DNA of 64,000 nt from Ptychodera flava (lineage: Eukaryota; Hemichordata; Enteropneusta; Ptychoderidae): assembly GCF_041260155.1 (NCBI RefSeq), contig NC_091940.1, positions 30,595,375 to 30,659,374 of the forward strand. The letters run 5' to 3'. Each line of letters begins with the position of its first letter. Position 1 is the first letter of the stretch. Position numbers and translations under genes: made by a program. The notes under the pieces were generated by a model. The model was not told where the DNA came from and ran no database searches. It saw only the letters and a list, made by a program, of their open reading frames with translations. Of this stretch, positions 23,643 to 36,100 are shown piece by piece.

Positions 23643-23692
23643 GTGAGATTTTTTACAAAGGCGGATTCTGATTTTTTACAAAGGCGGATTCT
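23643..23692. repeat. Two-copy 24-bp direct repeat
   Basis: ATTTTTTACAAAGGCGGATT followed by CTG occurs twice in tandem without mismatch. Confidence 0.85.
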
Positions 23693-24220
23693 GCATACAA
23701 TCATCCTGATCAATTTGTAAAATGTAGTTTTTGTTCTTGTGCCCAACTCTCGTGCTAGGACTGATAATTTATATGAGACTGAGAATTTCTATCGGGCTCG
23801 ATCGCAACTGTACACGTACATGTATCAAAGCAACGGGTGCCGAAAATCAGTGGGCCATGTCGACACCTAAAAACTCAGTGGCGCAATAACTAAGCTTTGT
23901 TGTTGTAACATTTACAGGGTTAGATTTGCACGGCACGAGACCTCATAAGCACATTCTCATGCATATATGCACGCTTGTGCACAAAATAGCACTTCAATTG
24001 AAGAAATGCGTGAAACATTGCTGATCTGGGCAAATTTTACTCATATAACATTTGGGAGAGTTATCCCGTGCAGCGCAGAAAATTTAAGAATGTACGGCTG
24101 CAAAGTTGAGCTAAAACAAGCCCACTTAAAAGTACAACCAGCGGGTTCACGCTTGCCAATGCATCATTACATCCGAATAGACAGCTGCTTACCGAAACTA
24201 TCCATGAATTACTTATCGTA

Positions 24221-24400
24221 AGTCTTCCCAGATAGCTGTGAAATGAATCAATATTCAATGTCTTATTTCTACTCGTTCCCGAAGTTAATAAAGTGGAAAT
24301 TTTGAATCTATTTCCTAGGCTTATCCGAGTCTATCGGTGAATTTCCTTTGATTGAGATACCCATATAATGAACTGCGACTGTAATAAGATGTTACAAAGA
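24221..24400. repeat. Second copy of upstream segment, proximal part
   Basis: Matches 22771-22930: GTGAAATGAATCAAT, GTTCCCGAAG and TTGATTGAGATAC appear in the same order. The homology breaks at the LINE-derived region and resumes at about 26195. Confidence 0.6.
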
Positions 24401-24599
24401 ATAATATTTAGTTCGTGTACAGCTCACTGGTCTTGTTTTCTTTTCTAACGCATAATTTATTATCTTAGCACGTGATAGCCGGGGAGTTAAATTTATTGCA
24501 CCAGGTAACAACCAAAATTGTATATAATAAAGGAGAAAACACAAAAAGTATTTCTGGTGAGGGTCATGGAAATAGTTCATTTTGAACTAGTCAAGTCCA

Positions 24600-26190
24600 C
24601 GACCCTAACAAATGTGATTATACAACAGCCAGTTGGTGTAACTTTATGAGAAATCATTAAACAAGCATTATACTAGTTTTACAAAATGCAAACTGCAAAG
24701 AAAATTACAATACACAATACAATAAATAACAATACATAGTCAATTATATGAGCAAGTAAGCCTTCATGGCAGCTGCAAATAATCATGTATCTGAAATATT
24801 TTAGCATGATTTGGGAGGGAATTCCAATGAAGTATGGCAGCATACGTAAAGTTGTGTTTACTCTGTATCAAATGAACTTTCAGAATGGCAAAATTATCAA
24901 GAGAAGCAAAGCGGGATTTATAATCATGGGGAATTGGATTAAGGTAATGATGTATATCATGGGCAAAATGATCTCTACGCAGATCAAATATGAACAAACA
25001 TGTGTGAAGTTTACAGAATTGATGAACAGCTAAGATTCGAAGTTGTTTGAATAAAATGGCAGAGGAAGAGCTGAAATCAGAAAATGTAATCAGACGGAAA
25101 AGTTTCTTTTCTAACAAGGATTGGCTCTAAATACGAAGGAAATGTAATGCCCCATATTTCAATGCAGTATATAATATGAGGTAGAATAAGTGAATTACAT
25201 AACAAAAGAAGGATATGTCTTGGTACATAATGCCGCAACTGAGAAATGAGACAATTTTGGGGACTATAGCTTTTCCAACTTTTTGGACATGACACTTCTA
25301 TGTGAGGTTCTCATCAAGTGAAACCCCGAGGTAAATTGCTGACTGAACACTTTCTATGGGACATCCGTCAACTTCCAAAATCCTAAAGTTGGTCTTTCCA
25401 ACACCGATAGTCAGCTTATTAGCTTGGCACCAATCACAGATATTCTGGAAGTCTGCATTTATGTGTGCTAGATTGAGGTCATTGCCTTCAAAAAACTTAA
25501 ATATATTGGTATCGTCGGCAAAAAGTCTGAAGTGAAAGTTGTTGTTACAGTTTGTGATGTCATTGATATAAATTAGAAACAGCATTGGGCCAAGAATAGA
25601 ACCTTGTGACATGCCACATTTTTATTTCCCCATATGAAGATGAGACATTGTCAATACTGACCGAATGTTTTGATGGGATAAATAACTCTTATGTAAAGGA
25701 ATCCCTCTGATACTATAATGATCAAATTTATGTATCAGGCTGGTATGGTCGATGGTTCAAATACTTTTTTAAGGTCAATAAAAAGACCAACTGTAGGATG
25801 ACCGTTATCTAGGTGCTTTGAAATATTAAAGACTTAGTCTACAATTGCTAGCTTTCTACTATTTTTTTAAGAAAACCAAATTTTTTGTCTAGAAGAATAT
25901 ATCTAGTCTCGAGGTAATTCATAAACTGTTTATTGACAACTGATTCAAAGATTTTAACATAATACCATTCGAACAGTACCGCTTCTTTGCCATTTTTAGG
26001 AGTTTTGTTGAACAAATTTCGGTATTTACTGTATTTAGTTTTTGTAATGATGGGTTTTAATACGTGTAAATAATGTTTATGGTGTGTATAGACTTGAGAA
26101 GCCCCTTAGAAAGCCATGGTTTGCGGATTTAGGGGTGGCGGATAACTTTACTACGAAGGTGATTTGAAGATATATTAAAGGTGATAGGGG
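24600..26190 (-). mobile_element. Degenerate non-LTR retrotransposon (LINE, CR1/Jockey-like RT)
   Basis: Minus-strand pieces in several frames make one 5'-truncated LINE. From the 5' side: a pre-RT/RT part (FEWYYVKIFESVVNKQF, DKKFGF) near 25850-26040; the RT core QGSILGPMLFLIYINDI and LFADDTNIF (catalytic ADD) at about 25298-25612; the thumb region (LPHIIYCIEIWG) near 25140-25250; and a C-terminal tail (ILHWNSLPNHAKIFQIHDY) at 24764-25117. Frame changes and in-frame stops separate these parts, so it is inactive. A TATTGT-type run near 24680-24740 resembles the simple-repeat tail of CR1-type LINEs. It lies between the halves of an older duplicated segment. Confidence 0.88.
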
Positions 26191-26194
26191 ATTA

Positions 26195-26680
26195 TTGCTG
26201 CTCTTTTGCGACATATCTTCCAGGCCTAATCGACGTCTCCATGTACGCCAACATAATTTCAAGCGATACAAACAATTAACCTACGAAATATTCCAGGCAC
26301 ACTTTACCTATACTCCAATCTTTTCATTTAAACCCAACAAAGACTTGAAATTTAATACGCTAGTCTTTGTTATTTTATATTCTGCGTGTTTTGAAAGGGT
26401 GATGGAGGTGTTGCATACGTGCATTTGCACTCAAAAGAACAGTGCAGTTTTTAAGAAAGAGTTCAGAGGCGAGATCGCTATTGGTAGGATGAAAACTATT
26501 CGGTTGCTATCATAAATGTACTTCGAAGTGTTGCAAAGTTTTACTTCTTAAAACATCGACACACGTAATCAAATAAATCTTCCCAATGAAGCTGACGGTG
26601 GATATGTTACTGTTTGGTTAGCGGTGTCTTATAAAAGATTTAATTGGTGTGTACTAGCGTGAAAGGATTTTTTTCGGATT
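26195..26680. repeat. Second copy of upstream segment, distal part
   Basis: Aligns by eye with 23065-23500: CCAGGC near the start, AAACCCAACAAAGACTTGAAATTT against AAGCCCAACAAAGACTGCAAATTT, GTTGCAAAGTTTTACTTC, and GTCTTATAAAAGATT. Confidence 0.65.
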
Positions 26681-26784
26681 TCTAGGGTTAGTATTAAAGA
26701 GTGGAGACAGAACTTGATTTAAAGGGAGCGCTCAAGTTAAGAAGTGTATCAAGTAAATTGAGTAACTGATCATCTCATTGTCCG

Positions 26785-27060
26785 GTGTTTTATAATTTAG
26801 GATTCGGAACGTTCTGCGGGAAACCTAGATCCTTTGGAGGATCGAAAACCTTGACTGTAAACGGCATGCATGTATTTTCGTGGAAGTGTTTCAAATTGCC
26901 ATTGTGTATCACCGATTCTTCAGCGAAACGCTCAACACATTTCTCGGTCATTTCGGACAAATATCTGAATAAATTCTCTTACTATGCACTGATGACTGAC
27001 CTTCTGAGTCAATACGAGAAACTTCCAGGAACAAAGAAACTGACATGTTTTGAGGAATAA
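26785..27060 (+). other. Short unassigned open frame
   Basis: Ninety-one codons preceded by an acceptor-like TTTTATAATTTAG. The translation is not low complexity (TKKLTCFEE end) but matches no family I know and has no partner exons. It could be an orphan exon or chance. Confidence 0.15.
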
Positions 27061-27699
27061 ATATCGTCGTCCGAACCATTGTTCCGTAAAAAAGCACAAA
27101 AAAGCGAGTTAATTTTCCAATAACTGATGCTGTATTGATCATATTGATAATTCCAGGTTATTACGGCACCAAGTACTATATGACAATGTGTCTATTTAAT
27201 TGAAATAACGATTGTAAAACAATAAAAGTACAGTTAGAGTGTAACCAATTTATTGTTATAATGAAAATTCAAGGGACAAAGTCGCTTTTTTGCCTTTTTT
27301 ATGATATCAAGAAAACGCTAGATATTTGCATCAAGTCACTCAGGGTATAAAATGACGACGGTTCGTAGCTAAAAAGTACGTTTCAAGAAGCTGAATAACA
27401 TAAATTACTCTTCATATCAAACAAAATTCATGATTACATTGATTCATAGATCTTTACGATGTTACAATTATTTGTATTCATCGGGAATGTTATATATTCG
27501 TGAACAGAAATAAACACCACGCCATTTCATAAAAAGTATATCAGGGTAAATATACAAAATGAAATACGCCACATTGTATTTTTTCAAAAGTCAAATACGA
27601 TGCAATACGATGCGCAGTACTTTTGCGTCGGTCAAAACAATATAGTGGTTTGCGTTGAACCATTGACAATACGTGAACTAGAAACATTCTCTGAGTTGA

Positions 27700-28003
27700 G
27701 GAGTTGCAAACACTGACAAGTGTAACTATTGTCTAGCGGTAATATCAGTCGATCACAAGGAAATCAACACTGCCCAGAAGGAGGTCAGACGTAGACAAAA
27801 CAACAACATTACCACCAGATCTGCACAAACCACCCTTGGAAATGGTGCGTTCTGGAAAGTTAGCGGAATGTGCGTCGATGTGTGGTGCTGTTTCGACTAC
27901 GCGTGACCTCCTTCCAGACTACGTTTCACTTTTGCATAGTTGATTTCTTTGCTATTGCCTGATAATACCACTAAACTATACACCTGATAGAGTTGGCAAC
28001 TCC
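27700..28003. repeat. Large foldback (~150-bp arms) between the CILP-like genes
   Basis: The left arm has GGAGTTGC, GTCTAGCGGTAATATCAG, GAAATCAAC and AGAAGGAGGTCA...CGTAG. The right arm repeats all of these as reverse complements in mirror order (CTACG..TGACCTCCTTCC, GTTGATTTC, CTGATAATACCACTAAAC, GCAACTCC). The mismatches indicate moderate age. No coding content. Confidence 0.8.
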
Positions 28004-28340
28004 AAAATTTAGACGGTATGTCTAGTGCCCTTATTGCCAACACTTAAATGCAATTCACTGTAACTCAGAGTGATAAAAACTGTACAGTACAAATATCAAG
28101 GGGTTAACTTCAAAATATCACCACAAGTAAAGTATTGTATCAATCCGATAACCAAATATATGTAAAGTAATGAACAAAACTGAATACTTGTCGAAGCCTT
28201 ACAGTTTTTAAGAATTGAAATTCACCACTATATGTACTTCATTAGTACAAATGAGCTGCCAAAACAAGTAATATATGCATAAAATTCACGATCGATCATA
28301 TGTGGTTAACACTTTATGGTTAAATAGAACGCAAAATATT

Positions 28341-28751
28341 ACAACCATTTGCAGTAATAGAGCGCGAAGCCATTGCAGTGAACTGCAATAAAACTGCTTA
28401 CACTAATTAGTTTCAGCTGTAGCCGTGGCCACTTTGGTGTTGAACAAGGCTACTTGATAAAGACCAAAAAGTCTGCATGTACAAAGGCAAAACTAGCTCT
28501 GTCTGAGGCTCGAGTTGTAAATGAGAGTTTACGATTGGCACCCTGTGTTCAAGATTAAGATACAATGTAACATTACCATGCACTGGTCCATGTACAAATC
28601 TTTTTTATTTCAACTTCCCCAGACAAACTGTCTGCATGGGACATACAATGTTGTCGACTTTGCCAGCTGGCTACAGCTGAAACTAATTAGGTAAGCAGTT
28701 TTATTGCAGTTCACTGCAGTGGCTTCGCGCTCTATTACTGAAAATGGTAGT
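28341..28751. mobile_element. Non-autonomous TIR transposon, ~411 bp
   Basis: The terminal inverted repeats are about 80 bp. The left reads ACAACCATTTGCAGTAATAG then AGCGCGAAGCC; the right is its inverse (GGCTTCGCGCTCTATTACTG ... AATGGTAGT). Inside, TAATTAGTTTCAGCTGTAGCC also pairs with its inverse. There is no transposase. The target duplication is unclear. Confidence 0.88.
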
Positions 28752-29304
28752 AAATCTGATTTTTTTATCAACATTTTTACTGTGTCTCTGTAACATCATG
28801 TTCTCGTACTTAACTTTTGAAAATCAGGTTGAAATGATTGAAGATTAAAACAAAGCCCGAGTATGAATATTCAGCAATCGTATTGTAATATCGACATTTC
28901 AATTTATGGCAGGACTGAAGCGGAACTCGAAGCAATTTGACTGTACATACCATATGCAGACTGTGTTAATACTGTATAGTTCAACATGACAGTGTGTAGA
29001 ACAAGAGATTAGCATTGATTCTAAGAGCAAAAGTAGGGAAAAAAGATAGTGAAATTTTAGTTTAATATTGTTTGCTTAATAAATGTTAGGCCATATATTA
29101 TTTGGGGAATTGAACATGTTTGATAAGGGACTGGTCAGTTTCTTCGGCCTGGGGGCCGGTGGATTCATGGGGGTTTTTGACTTTGGTGATAGGGGGGTCA
29201 CCATGTTTTTGAAATGCCCAATAGGGGAGATCAGTGTGTTTTTGAATTTCGACACAGGCTCATCATTGCCTAAAATGCATCGTGTCAGCCACAAATTTCA
29301 TCCA

Positions 29305-29600
29305 GTTGTATTTTCGGCGCGCCCTTCGGGCGCGTAACTTTAATAATCAGACATTTTTCAGCACGCCCAACTTTAACATATCAGGCATACATATATCAGA
29401 GATATGTATGTTCAATATTTTCAGCGTGCTCTTCGAGCGCATTACTTTAATATATCAGACATTTTTCAGCACACCCTTCCTGTGCATTACTTTAATATAC
29501 AAGACATATATATCAGAGATATCAGGATGTTTCATATTTTTCTCCGCACCCTTCGGGCGCCATACTTAAACAAATCAGAGATATATGCCAGAGATATCTT
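29305..29600. repeat. Internal tandem repeat of the Harbinger-like element
   Basis: Four diverged units built from CGCCCTTCGGGCGC / CATTACTTTAATATATCAG / ACATATATATCAGAGATATC-like blocks. Confidence 0.7.
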
Positions 29601-30063
29601 GGTGTTTGCTAAGTGAAAGTGTACTATTATGAAATCTGCATTTCAAAAGCATGACAAATTCCTGATACTTTTCTGTTCTCTCTATGAGAATTCAGTATGA
29701 GAAAGCAACATGCACAAATATCAATGTTACAAGAAAAGGTCATCTCAGACTCTGCACACATCAGATTTGGCTAAAATGCCTCTCTATTGTTCCTCAGGAG
29801 ATTTAATTGGATGGCTGGCAAGTCTTACTGCTTTTTCCTGTTTGATATTAATGATTGACATCCATTTCTGTACAACAGTTCAGGACATCTGGTTAAGCAT
29901 AGAAAGTGTGAAATACATTCACAGCTCATTCAAAATGTACTGTATTCAAACTTTAAGATTGACACTTTGAAATTCCTATCTTACAACTGACATGCCAACA
30001 ATTTCATTAAAACACAGTATATGACTTAAAATATAAATGTATGTAAAATATAACATATATTTA

Positions 30064-30072
30064 CATATATAT

Positions 30073-30132
<60 letters not shown>
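30064..30132. repeat. (AT)n microsatellite
   Basis: About 70 bp of TA dinucleotides with one slip, inside the element at 29127-30277. Confidence 0.95.
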
Positions 30133-30135
<3 letters not shown>

Positions 30136-30669
30136 CAGTATTATATTATTACATATTACAGTTGTCGCGTGCGGGGGTCACCCTGTTTTCAAAATTTGGA
30201 ATAGTGGGGTCAGCCACGTTTTGACGTCGGCAAAAGATAATCCAACGGCCCCCAGGCCGAAGAAACTGACCAGTCCCTAATGTAGAGGGTGTGATTGGAA
30301 ATGTTTTAAGGGTATTGAGGGGATCTAAAACGGATTAAGATTTCAATCTTGATTCCTCCAACCCTCCCCTACCCATTATTTGTGACTGCAGCCTATAGTC
30401 CATACAAGACTGTTTGATAATTGTTCCTGCATGTATGCCCCATGTCCAGCTAGTCTGCTGTAGGTAGAACGCTCAGTGAATAAGAAAGTTTCCTAGTGTC
30501 AGAGTACAAGACATTAAGATTTTTTAGTGCAGTTTCCGGTATCCCTGTTCCATTGAATGAGAAACTCTTTGGTATTATATCGGACACAGGTGTTGTCGCC
30601 ATTTTGTGATTTCCATTTAATGATAAGTGGACTCTTTCATGTCGGATGGATATGGCATTTCCAAAGAAT

Positions 30670-33101
30670 CTATTCACATGTGTAAGTGACAGCCCACGCT
30701 GAATCGGGATTAGGTGCTGAATTATCTAGATATGCAGTGTCTCTTCCAGCGTGGCAATTCTTCAATGCGTCATCGTACCCATCACGTCCTTCTCCCTTGG
30801 ACACATAGATGCCTGTAGTGTAGGTGGGAATGTCTTGATGGGGGATCTGGAAACCTAAGGTCTTTAACTCTTCGTCAAATGTAACCATATGCAGCAAGTT
30901 ATCGTCACTGATAAAATCAACCAGGTCCGAGTTGGCTGCTTCCTGGTATATGCTGCCTGACAAGTTACCCTTGAGTCGACATCTTGACCAGGATAGAGAC
31001 GAAGGTGCAATTTTTATTATGGTCTCATCGGCGTCAGGCAAGTGATCGTCACCAAAAGCATCGCCTTCACGTAAGTACCCACTGCACTTGAACTCGATGC
31101 AAGCTGCAGTTTTTGGCGATATCCCAGAGACAGGTGGATCTGGTTTCGAATCATCTATTCTCAAACCATACATGGTGTTATTAGCGACTCGAGGGTGGCC
31201 TCCAGAAAAGCTGGAAACTGAAAATCGCTCGCTGGAGGCGCCTTCCACAAGTATTTTTATAAAGCAGACCCTTTTATCTTCATTTTCATAGGGAAACCAT
31301 GAATAAACTGTGCGGTCTCTCTCTTGATCGTCAACGTTTTCAATGTCATAGTTTTCATGTTCATATTCATAAAGACCGCTCTCTTCAGTTGGATAAGCAA
31401 ACACTAGATGGTTTTCTGTCAGATTTGCATCGATACATCTTTCCTTTGCTGTGTAGTAATTCCACCACTGCCAATAGAAAGGACCCAACTCTCTGGATTC
31501 AATTCTGTCATAGTCGTACCAGTCATATTGCCAACCATACCACTCATAGTCATCATCGTACCAGTACCAGTCATACCACCACCAATCGTACTCCTCCCTG
31601 ATCTCTGTCTGTGTATAAGCCATCTGTGGTGTCAGTCCTCTCATGGTCACCCAACCTGTCTCGTCTCCTGGACTCTGAGGGAGGGTTAATGTTGAAAGTA
31701 GATCTTGTGGCCACTGACTCGGGTGTTCTTCTTCTGACACGTCATTTGGATGAACAGCTGTCAAGGTTGTCTGTCCATATTCTGCCTTGACATTTATGGA
31801 AAACAGCGAATTATTCCGACCACAAAATGTCAAGACACAGGCACTGCCATCGGGCCCGGTTGTTGCCGTGTAGAAAAAGCTAAATCTGCCAGATTGTACG
31901 TCTGGTGCGTATCTATCTCGTACAACGAGGTCGTTTGTAATTGCGGTTACTGTTACACCTTCCAAAGGCTCTGTCAATGAATCATCGGTGTACGCCCTCA
32001 CTTTGAGATGGCAGATCCGGGGTCCACTCTCAATTTGATCGATGTTGCACATGGGCAAATTTGTAAGATCATACCCAACCAAATTTATGTTACCGACCAC
32101 AAAGTCCTGAGTGTCAAATTGCCGCTTTTTGCGTCGTTCTTGAGAAATTTCCAGACCCCCTATGTCTTCCCACTCTCCAGTTTGTTCGTTGAGGAACCAC
32201 AGATGCGGTAAACTGGCCGCAGATGTGTCAATGTTAGCCTTCTCCGCGTCTATGAAAAGCTTCATGTCTCCATCAACTCTGAGTGGATCATCGTTGTCAT
32301 CCGTAAATTGCATTGAAAACATTCCAAAGGTTTTGAGGGGCATTTGTTGACCTTCGGCGTCACGAGTTGAAAGGTCGCTTTGGATGGTGTCAACAGCAGA
32401 CTGATCAGTTAAATCGGTTGGAGTCAGGCTAGCCTGTACGTTACCAGTGTATGGTGTGCCGTCTTCCTTGTAAAATGAACCTGCCGGTATGAAAAGCTCT
32501 GCATTCGCCTGTCCCTCATCACCACCAAGAGGTATGGTGGAATCAACACTGCCATCTAGTGTTACCGAGGGAGCACGTCTTTGCAAATACACTGTATGAT
32601 ATGTGCTTGTTTCTTCACTTAGGGTGAAGATCTTAGTTGTTGTTACGAAATCGTCTGTCTTGCGAGATTTAAATGTTACCGACACGCGGTTTTTCCCTTT
32701 TGGAAGTTCAAAGCTAAAGTGACCTTTACTATTTGTTCTGTCGACTTGCTCATTTTCAACAAGTACAGACCCATAATTCAAGGGAGTCCCATCGTCTGCT
32801 GCTATTGCTATACCCCTAACTTTTATGGTTTGCCTTCCACAAGGGACACAACCACATGACGAAATAACCTGAAGTGGGATAGTAAATGCTGTACACGATA
32901 TATCAACAGTTTCAAATGCAAGGGGACCGCAACAATAGCCCTGGGAGTCTACACATTGTTGGCTGGTGTTATCGTTCGGGCAAATACTGTGGGGACATTT
33001 TCCTATATTATAGTAGTTTGAATCATCGGGCGTTGAACAGTCTTCTGGAAGTTTAAACAACTTATCTCCTGGTGTTGAACTGCACACAGTCCCAGCCGAT
33101 T
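30670..33101 (-). CDS. Copy A exon 7: CILP core
   Basis: The acceptor is TTACACAG before 33101. The exon is 2,432 bp, in frame from phase 1 to TAG. The order is as in copy B: Cys knot, beta domain, STIPLGGDEGQANAELFIPA block, furin-type ERRKKRQ, beta domain, Trp/Tyr/Asp-rich segment (31453-31593), C-terminal block with CIEFKCSGYLREGD. The centre (about 31810-32640) is almost identical to copy B at DNA level while the C-terminal part has clearly diverged. Confidence 0.92.
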
Positions 33102-36100
33102 CTGTGTAAAAATACAATGTCGTAGATGGTTAGACGATTTTTTTCCGTAATTTTGTGAACAGGCTGACAGGGATTGTAACTAATTAACTAACATAAGAAT
33201 GTCTTTAGTACTGCCGGTTTACTCCTTGGCCATAATCCATCACCTCTCATTAGCCAGGAATAATAACGTTTGCCTCAGAGTTTGGTTCCACTATTCCTCA
33301 AGTATCACTTCAGCCATGGAAACATTGTTTTGAGGCCAAAGAGCATTTATGGATTGTTGCTCGGAACAGCGGATTCCATTTCTTTGCCGACTTCGATTTT
33401 TTTGTCACGAGAATAAGTCAAAAATGACTCCGCACTAAAATAGTTTCTGCAAGTTCTGCATAAAAAATCGATATCGCTCACTACCTCTGTTATCATGACA
33501 AAAAATCCGAGTAACAATATTGTTCCTCTGTGGCCACTTTTATACATCAACTTTGTGATGGATATGCATGAACAGAATTCATCATTTCCCTTGCGTATTC
33601 GACAAATTGCATCATGGTGCATTCAAGGAAAAAAGACATGACAAACAGAGAACATGGGAATAGTTGCAAAGTATAAGTTTAGAGTCAAAATAAACAATCC
33701 ACTCGAGCAGAAAACTGGTTTTCTACAAGAGAAACAAAAACCATCCCTGGCTTTTGACAACTGTGTGTGAACTAATAGAAGTCCAGCCAATATGAAAAGT
33801 CTTGCAAGATCATTGCTCTTACCAATTATTGTCAATAATGCAGTTTGAGAGTACTGAGACCCTCCTTGGCCATTTGCTCGGCATTTATATCGTCCTCCAT
33901 CTTCGCATTTCAAGTCAGACAGGGTTAACGTGTTATTGTAGTCGTACATTGTGTAGTCAAGAATGATGTCATCTTTGAACCTGTTAAACACGAAGGACGT
34001 CCGTACAATTCTAAAGGTTGTTTTAATTATGAAAATTATTCTACATACAAAATTCAGGCCAAATTGTTCGTTTCGAAGTTTGCACGATGTTTGGCCAACG
34101 TTACATTCTTAAAACATTTACCGAGATGTAATTGTTTTTATTCAACAAATCCTTCAAAGTTTCCCGTCAAAATCTTTTCATATCCGAAGGAAAATGATAG
34201 CATTATTTTTAAAATGGTTTAGGTCTACTGGATTCCGAAGCAGGCAAAACGACAATATGTATGATGCATTCACAATTTCACTTTTTGTGTTTTTACTTTT
34301 TCCCTGTTGGTGTTCATAAAATTCAGCTAGCCCTGTGAAAAAAGATGGTTGTTTATATGCGGGTATAATTTTGACACGCAGCTATAGGATGGGAAGAAGT
34401 TTACTGCTCATCATTGCGTAGTGTGTCGGTGTTTTATCCGACAGACGTGCACATTTTCTGCCGCTTGTGGCGCACTGACAGCTTGATTTCAAGTGAACGC
34501 AAAAGAGAAAAGGCTAAGCAAGAGCGAGAAACACACTTTTTAATAACTTTTTCTATTTGGCAGGATAAGTGATAAAAGGGTAACGGATGTTGAGATATTT
34601 ATCAGTACAGAGAAAATCGTCGTGAATAAGATGTTTCTATTACTTTCATATTCTTTTGTCAGTAATGTAAATAGCATGATGTGTTTTATGGAGCATAGGT
34701 AATTCAGTCGATAACTTCAAAATATTAATGCACTCTGATTTGCTTACCATTCGTAATCTGAAGGTGCCGGGTTTCCCTTCGCCATACAACAGAACGTAAC
34801 ACTCTGACCTTGGTATCTCACTTTATTCTGTGGGTGTTCACTCATTACAAGTGGTTCTGTAAATGCAAATCATCATAGTGTGACGTAAATGCCACAACAT
34901 AATTACTTCTCACATATAATAGATCATGCCGTATACGGTTAAAATATGCATAATGCACTTATACTATCAATAGAGACAGTTATGATAGTTTCATCGTCCA
35001 ATAGCACTGTAATACGATCTTAGGGAGCATTCGTTTTACTGGGAGGGGGGTCTGTGGAACTTAAGCTATAAATGAAATGCAAAGAGGGTTAAAAAATAAC
35101 CCTTCAAAAGTGTTTGCGAGAAAAAGAGTGACCCTCCCCAATTTTCATGCACAGAAAACAGTGACCCTCCCTCAGATGTCTCAGTCTAGTATTAATCGAC
35201 ATATAATTTCTAATTTGACCTTTGAAGCTTCAAGGAATTCTAATGAACTCTACAAATAAGCACTCTTTACAAATAAGCACTTGGGTGAAATTCCAATATC
35301 ATATTTGTTGATCATATGTTCTTTCAAATACCCTATTCTCATCATATCCATTTACATCATTTGTCAAACATTTATAATTTATAAAAGCACAGATTTAGTC
35401 AGTTTTGTATCGTAAAAAACTTATTCATAGTTACCTCATAAACTACAATGTACAGTGATTATGGTAAAATTCCAAAATCAAATTTCTTGCTCGCTCATAC
35501 ACATCATTATCAATAATCAAGCGTCTATAAATACACAAATTTAGATAGTTTTGTATTGGAAAAATTATTCATAGTTTCCTCATAGACTACAATGTATAGT
35601 GAATCAACATTTCGGTGAAATTCTAAAATCAATTTCTTGCACACACATGCACTGTAACCACCCTGGTCTAATCAAGAACATTAATATCAATTATTAGGTG
35701 GCTATAAGTAGTATAAATCTGGGGTTTCTGGAATTGTAGTGAGAAAACCCCCATTTTAAGCCTCCATTTCACCCAGGAGGGCTCCCAACTCTGTTCGGTG
35801 GTGCCTTTCCTCTCGAATTGGCTCGTAGACCGAGGGTGGAATATTGCTTCTTCTTGGGATGGTTCTCCTCTCAACAGATGTATTCCTACCGATGTGTTCT
35901 CATTTCTCTAAGTGAGTGTTCCTACATGTTCATATGTGTGTCAAGGGGCTTAATATTTAAAATTAACGTTAAAATCGGATAGGTGAGCGTTTTTCGGGGA
36001 TGGGAGCTTCCATTTGCAAATTCAAGCGGAAAGGCACCACCAAACGGTATTGGAAATAGAGGCTTAAAAAGGGGGTGTTGTCACTATAATTCCAGAACCC

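Larger units (their letters stand above)
29127..30277. mobile_element. Non-autonomous Harbinger-like TIR transposon, ~1.15 kb
   Basis: Inverted ends GGGACTGGTCAGTTTCTTCG ... continue through GCCTGGGGGCCG with almost no mismatch, then more loosely through a GGGGTCACC...GTTTT block. TAA flanks both ends (29124-29126 and 30278-30280), as expected for a 3-bp TWA target duplication of PIF/Harbinger elements. The interior is filled with tandem repeats and an (AT)n run, and has no transposase frame. Confidence 0.8.

Noticed and set aside
30450-30677. 75-codon minus frame overlapping the stop of CILP copy A
   Set aside because: It is out of frame with the exon and has no counterpart after the stop of copy B, so it is treated as 3' UTR.
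31299-31689. Plus-strand Ser/Thr/His- and Ile/Val/Pro-rich frames inside exon 7 of copy A
   Set aside because: They are the antisense of the Trp/Tyr/Asp-rich coding stretch; the minus strand explains the composition.
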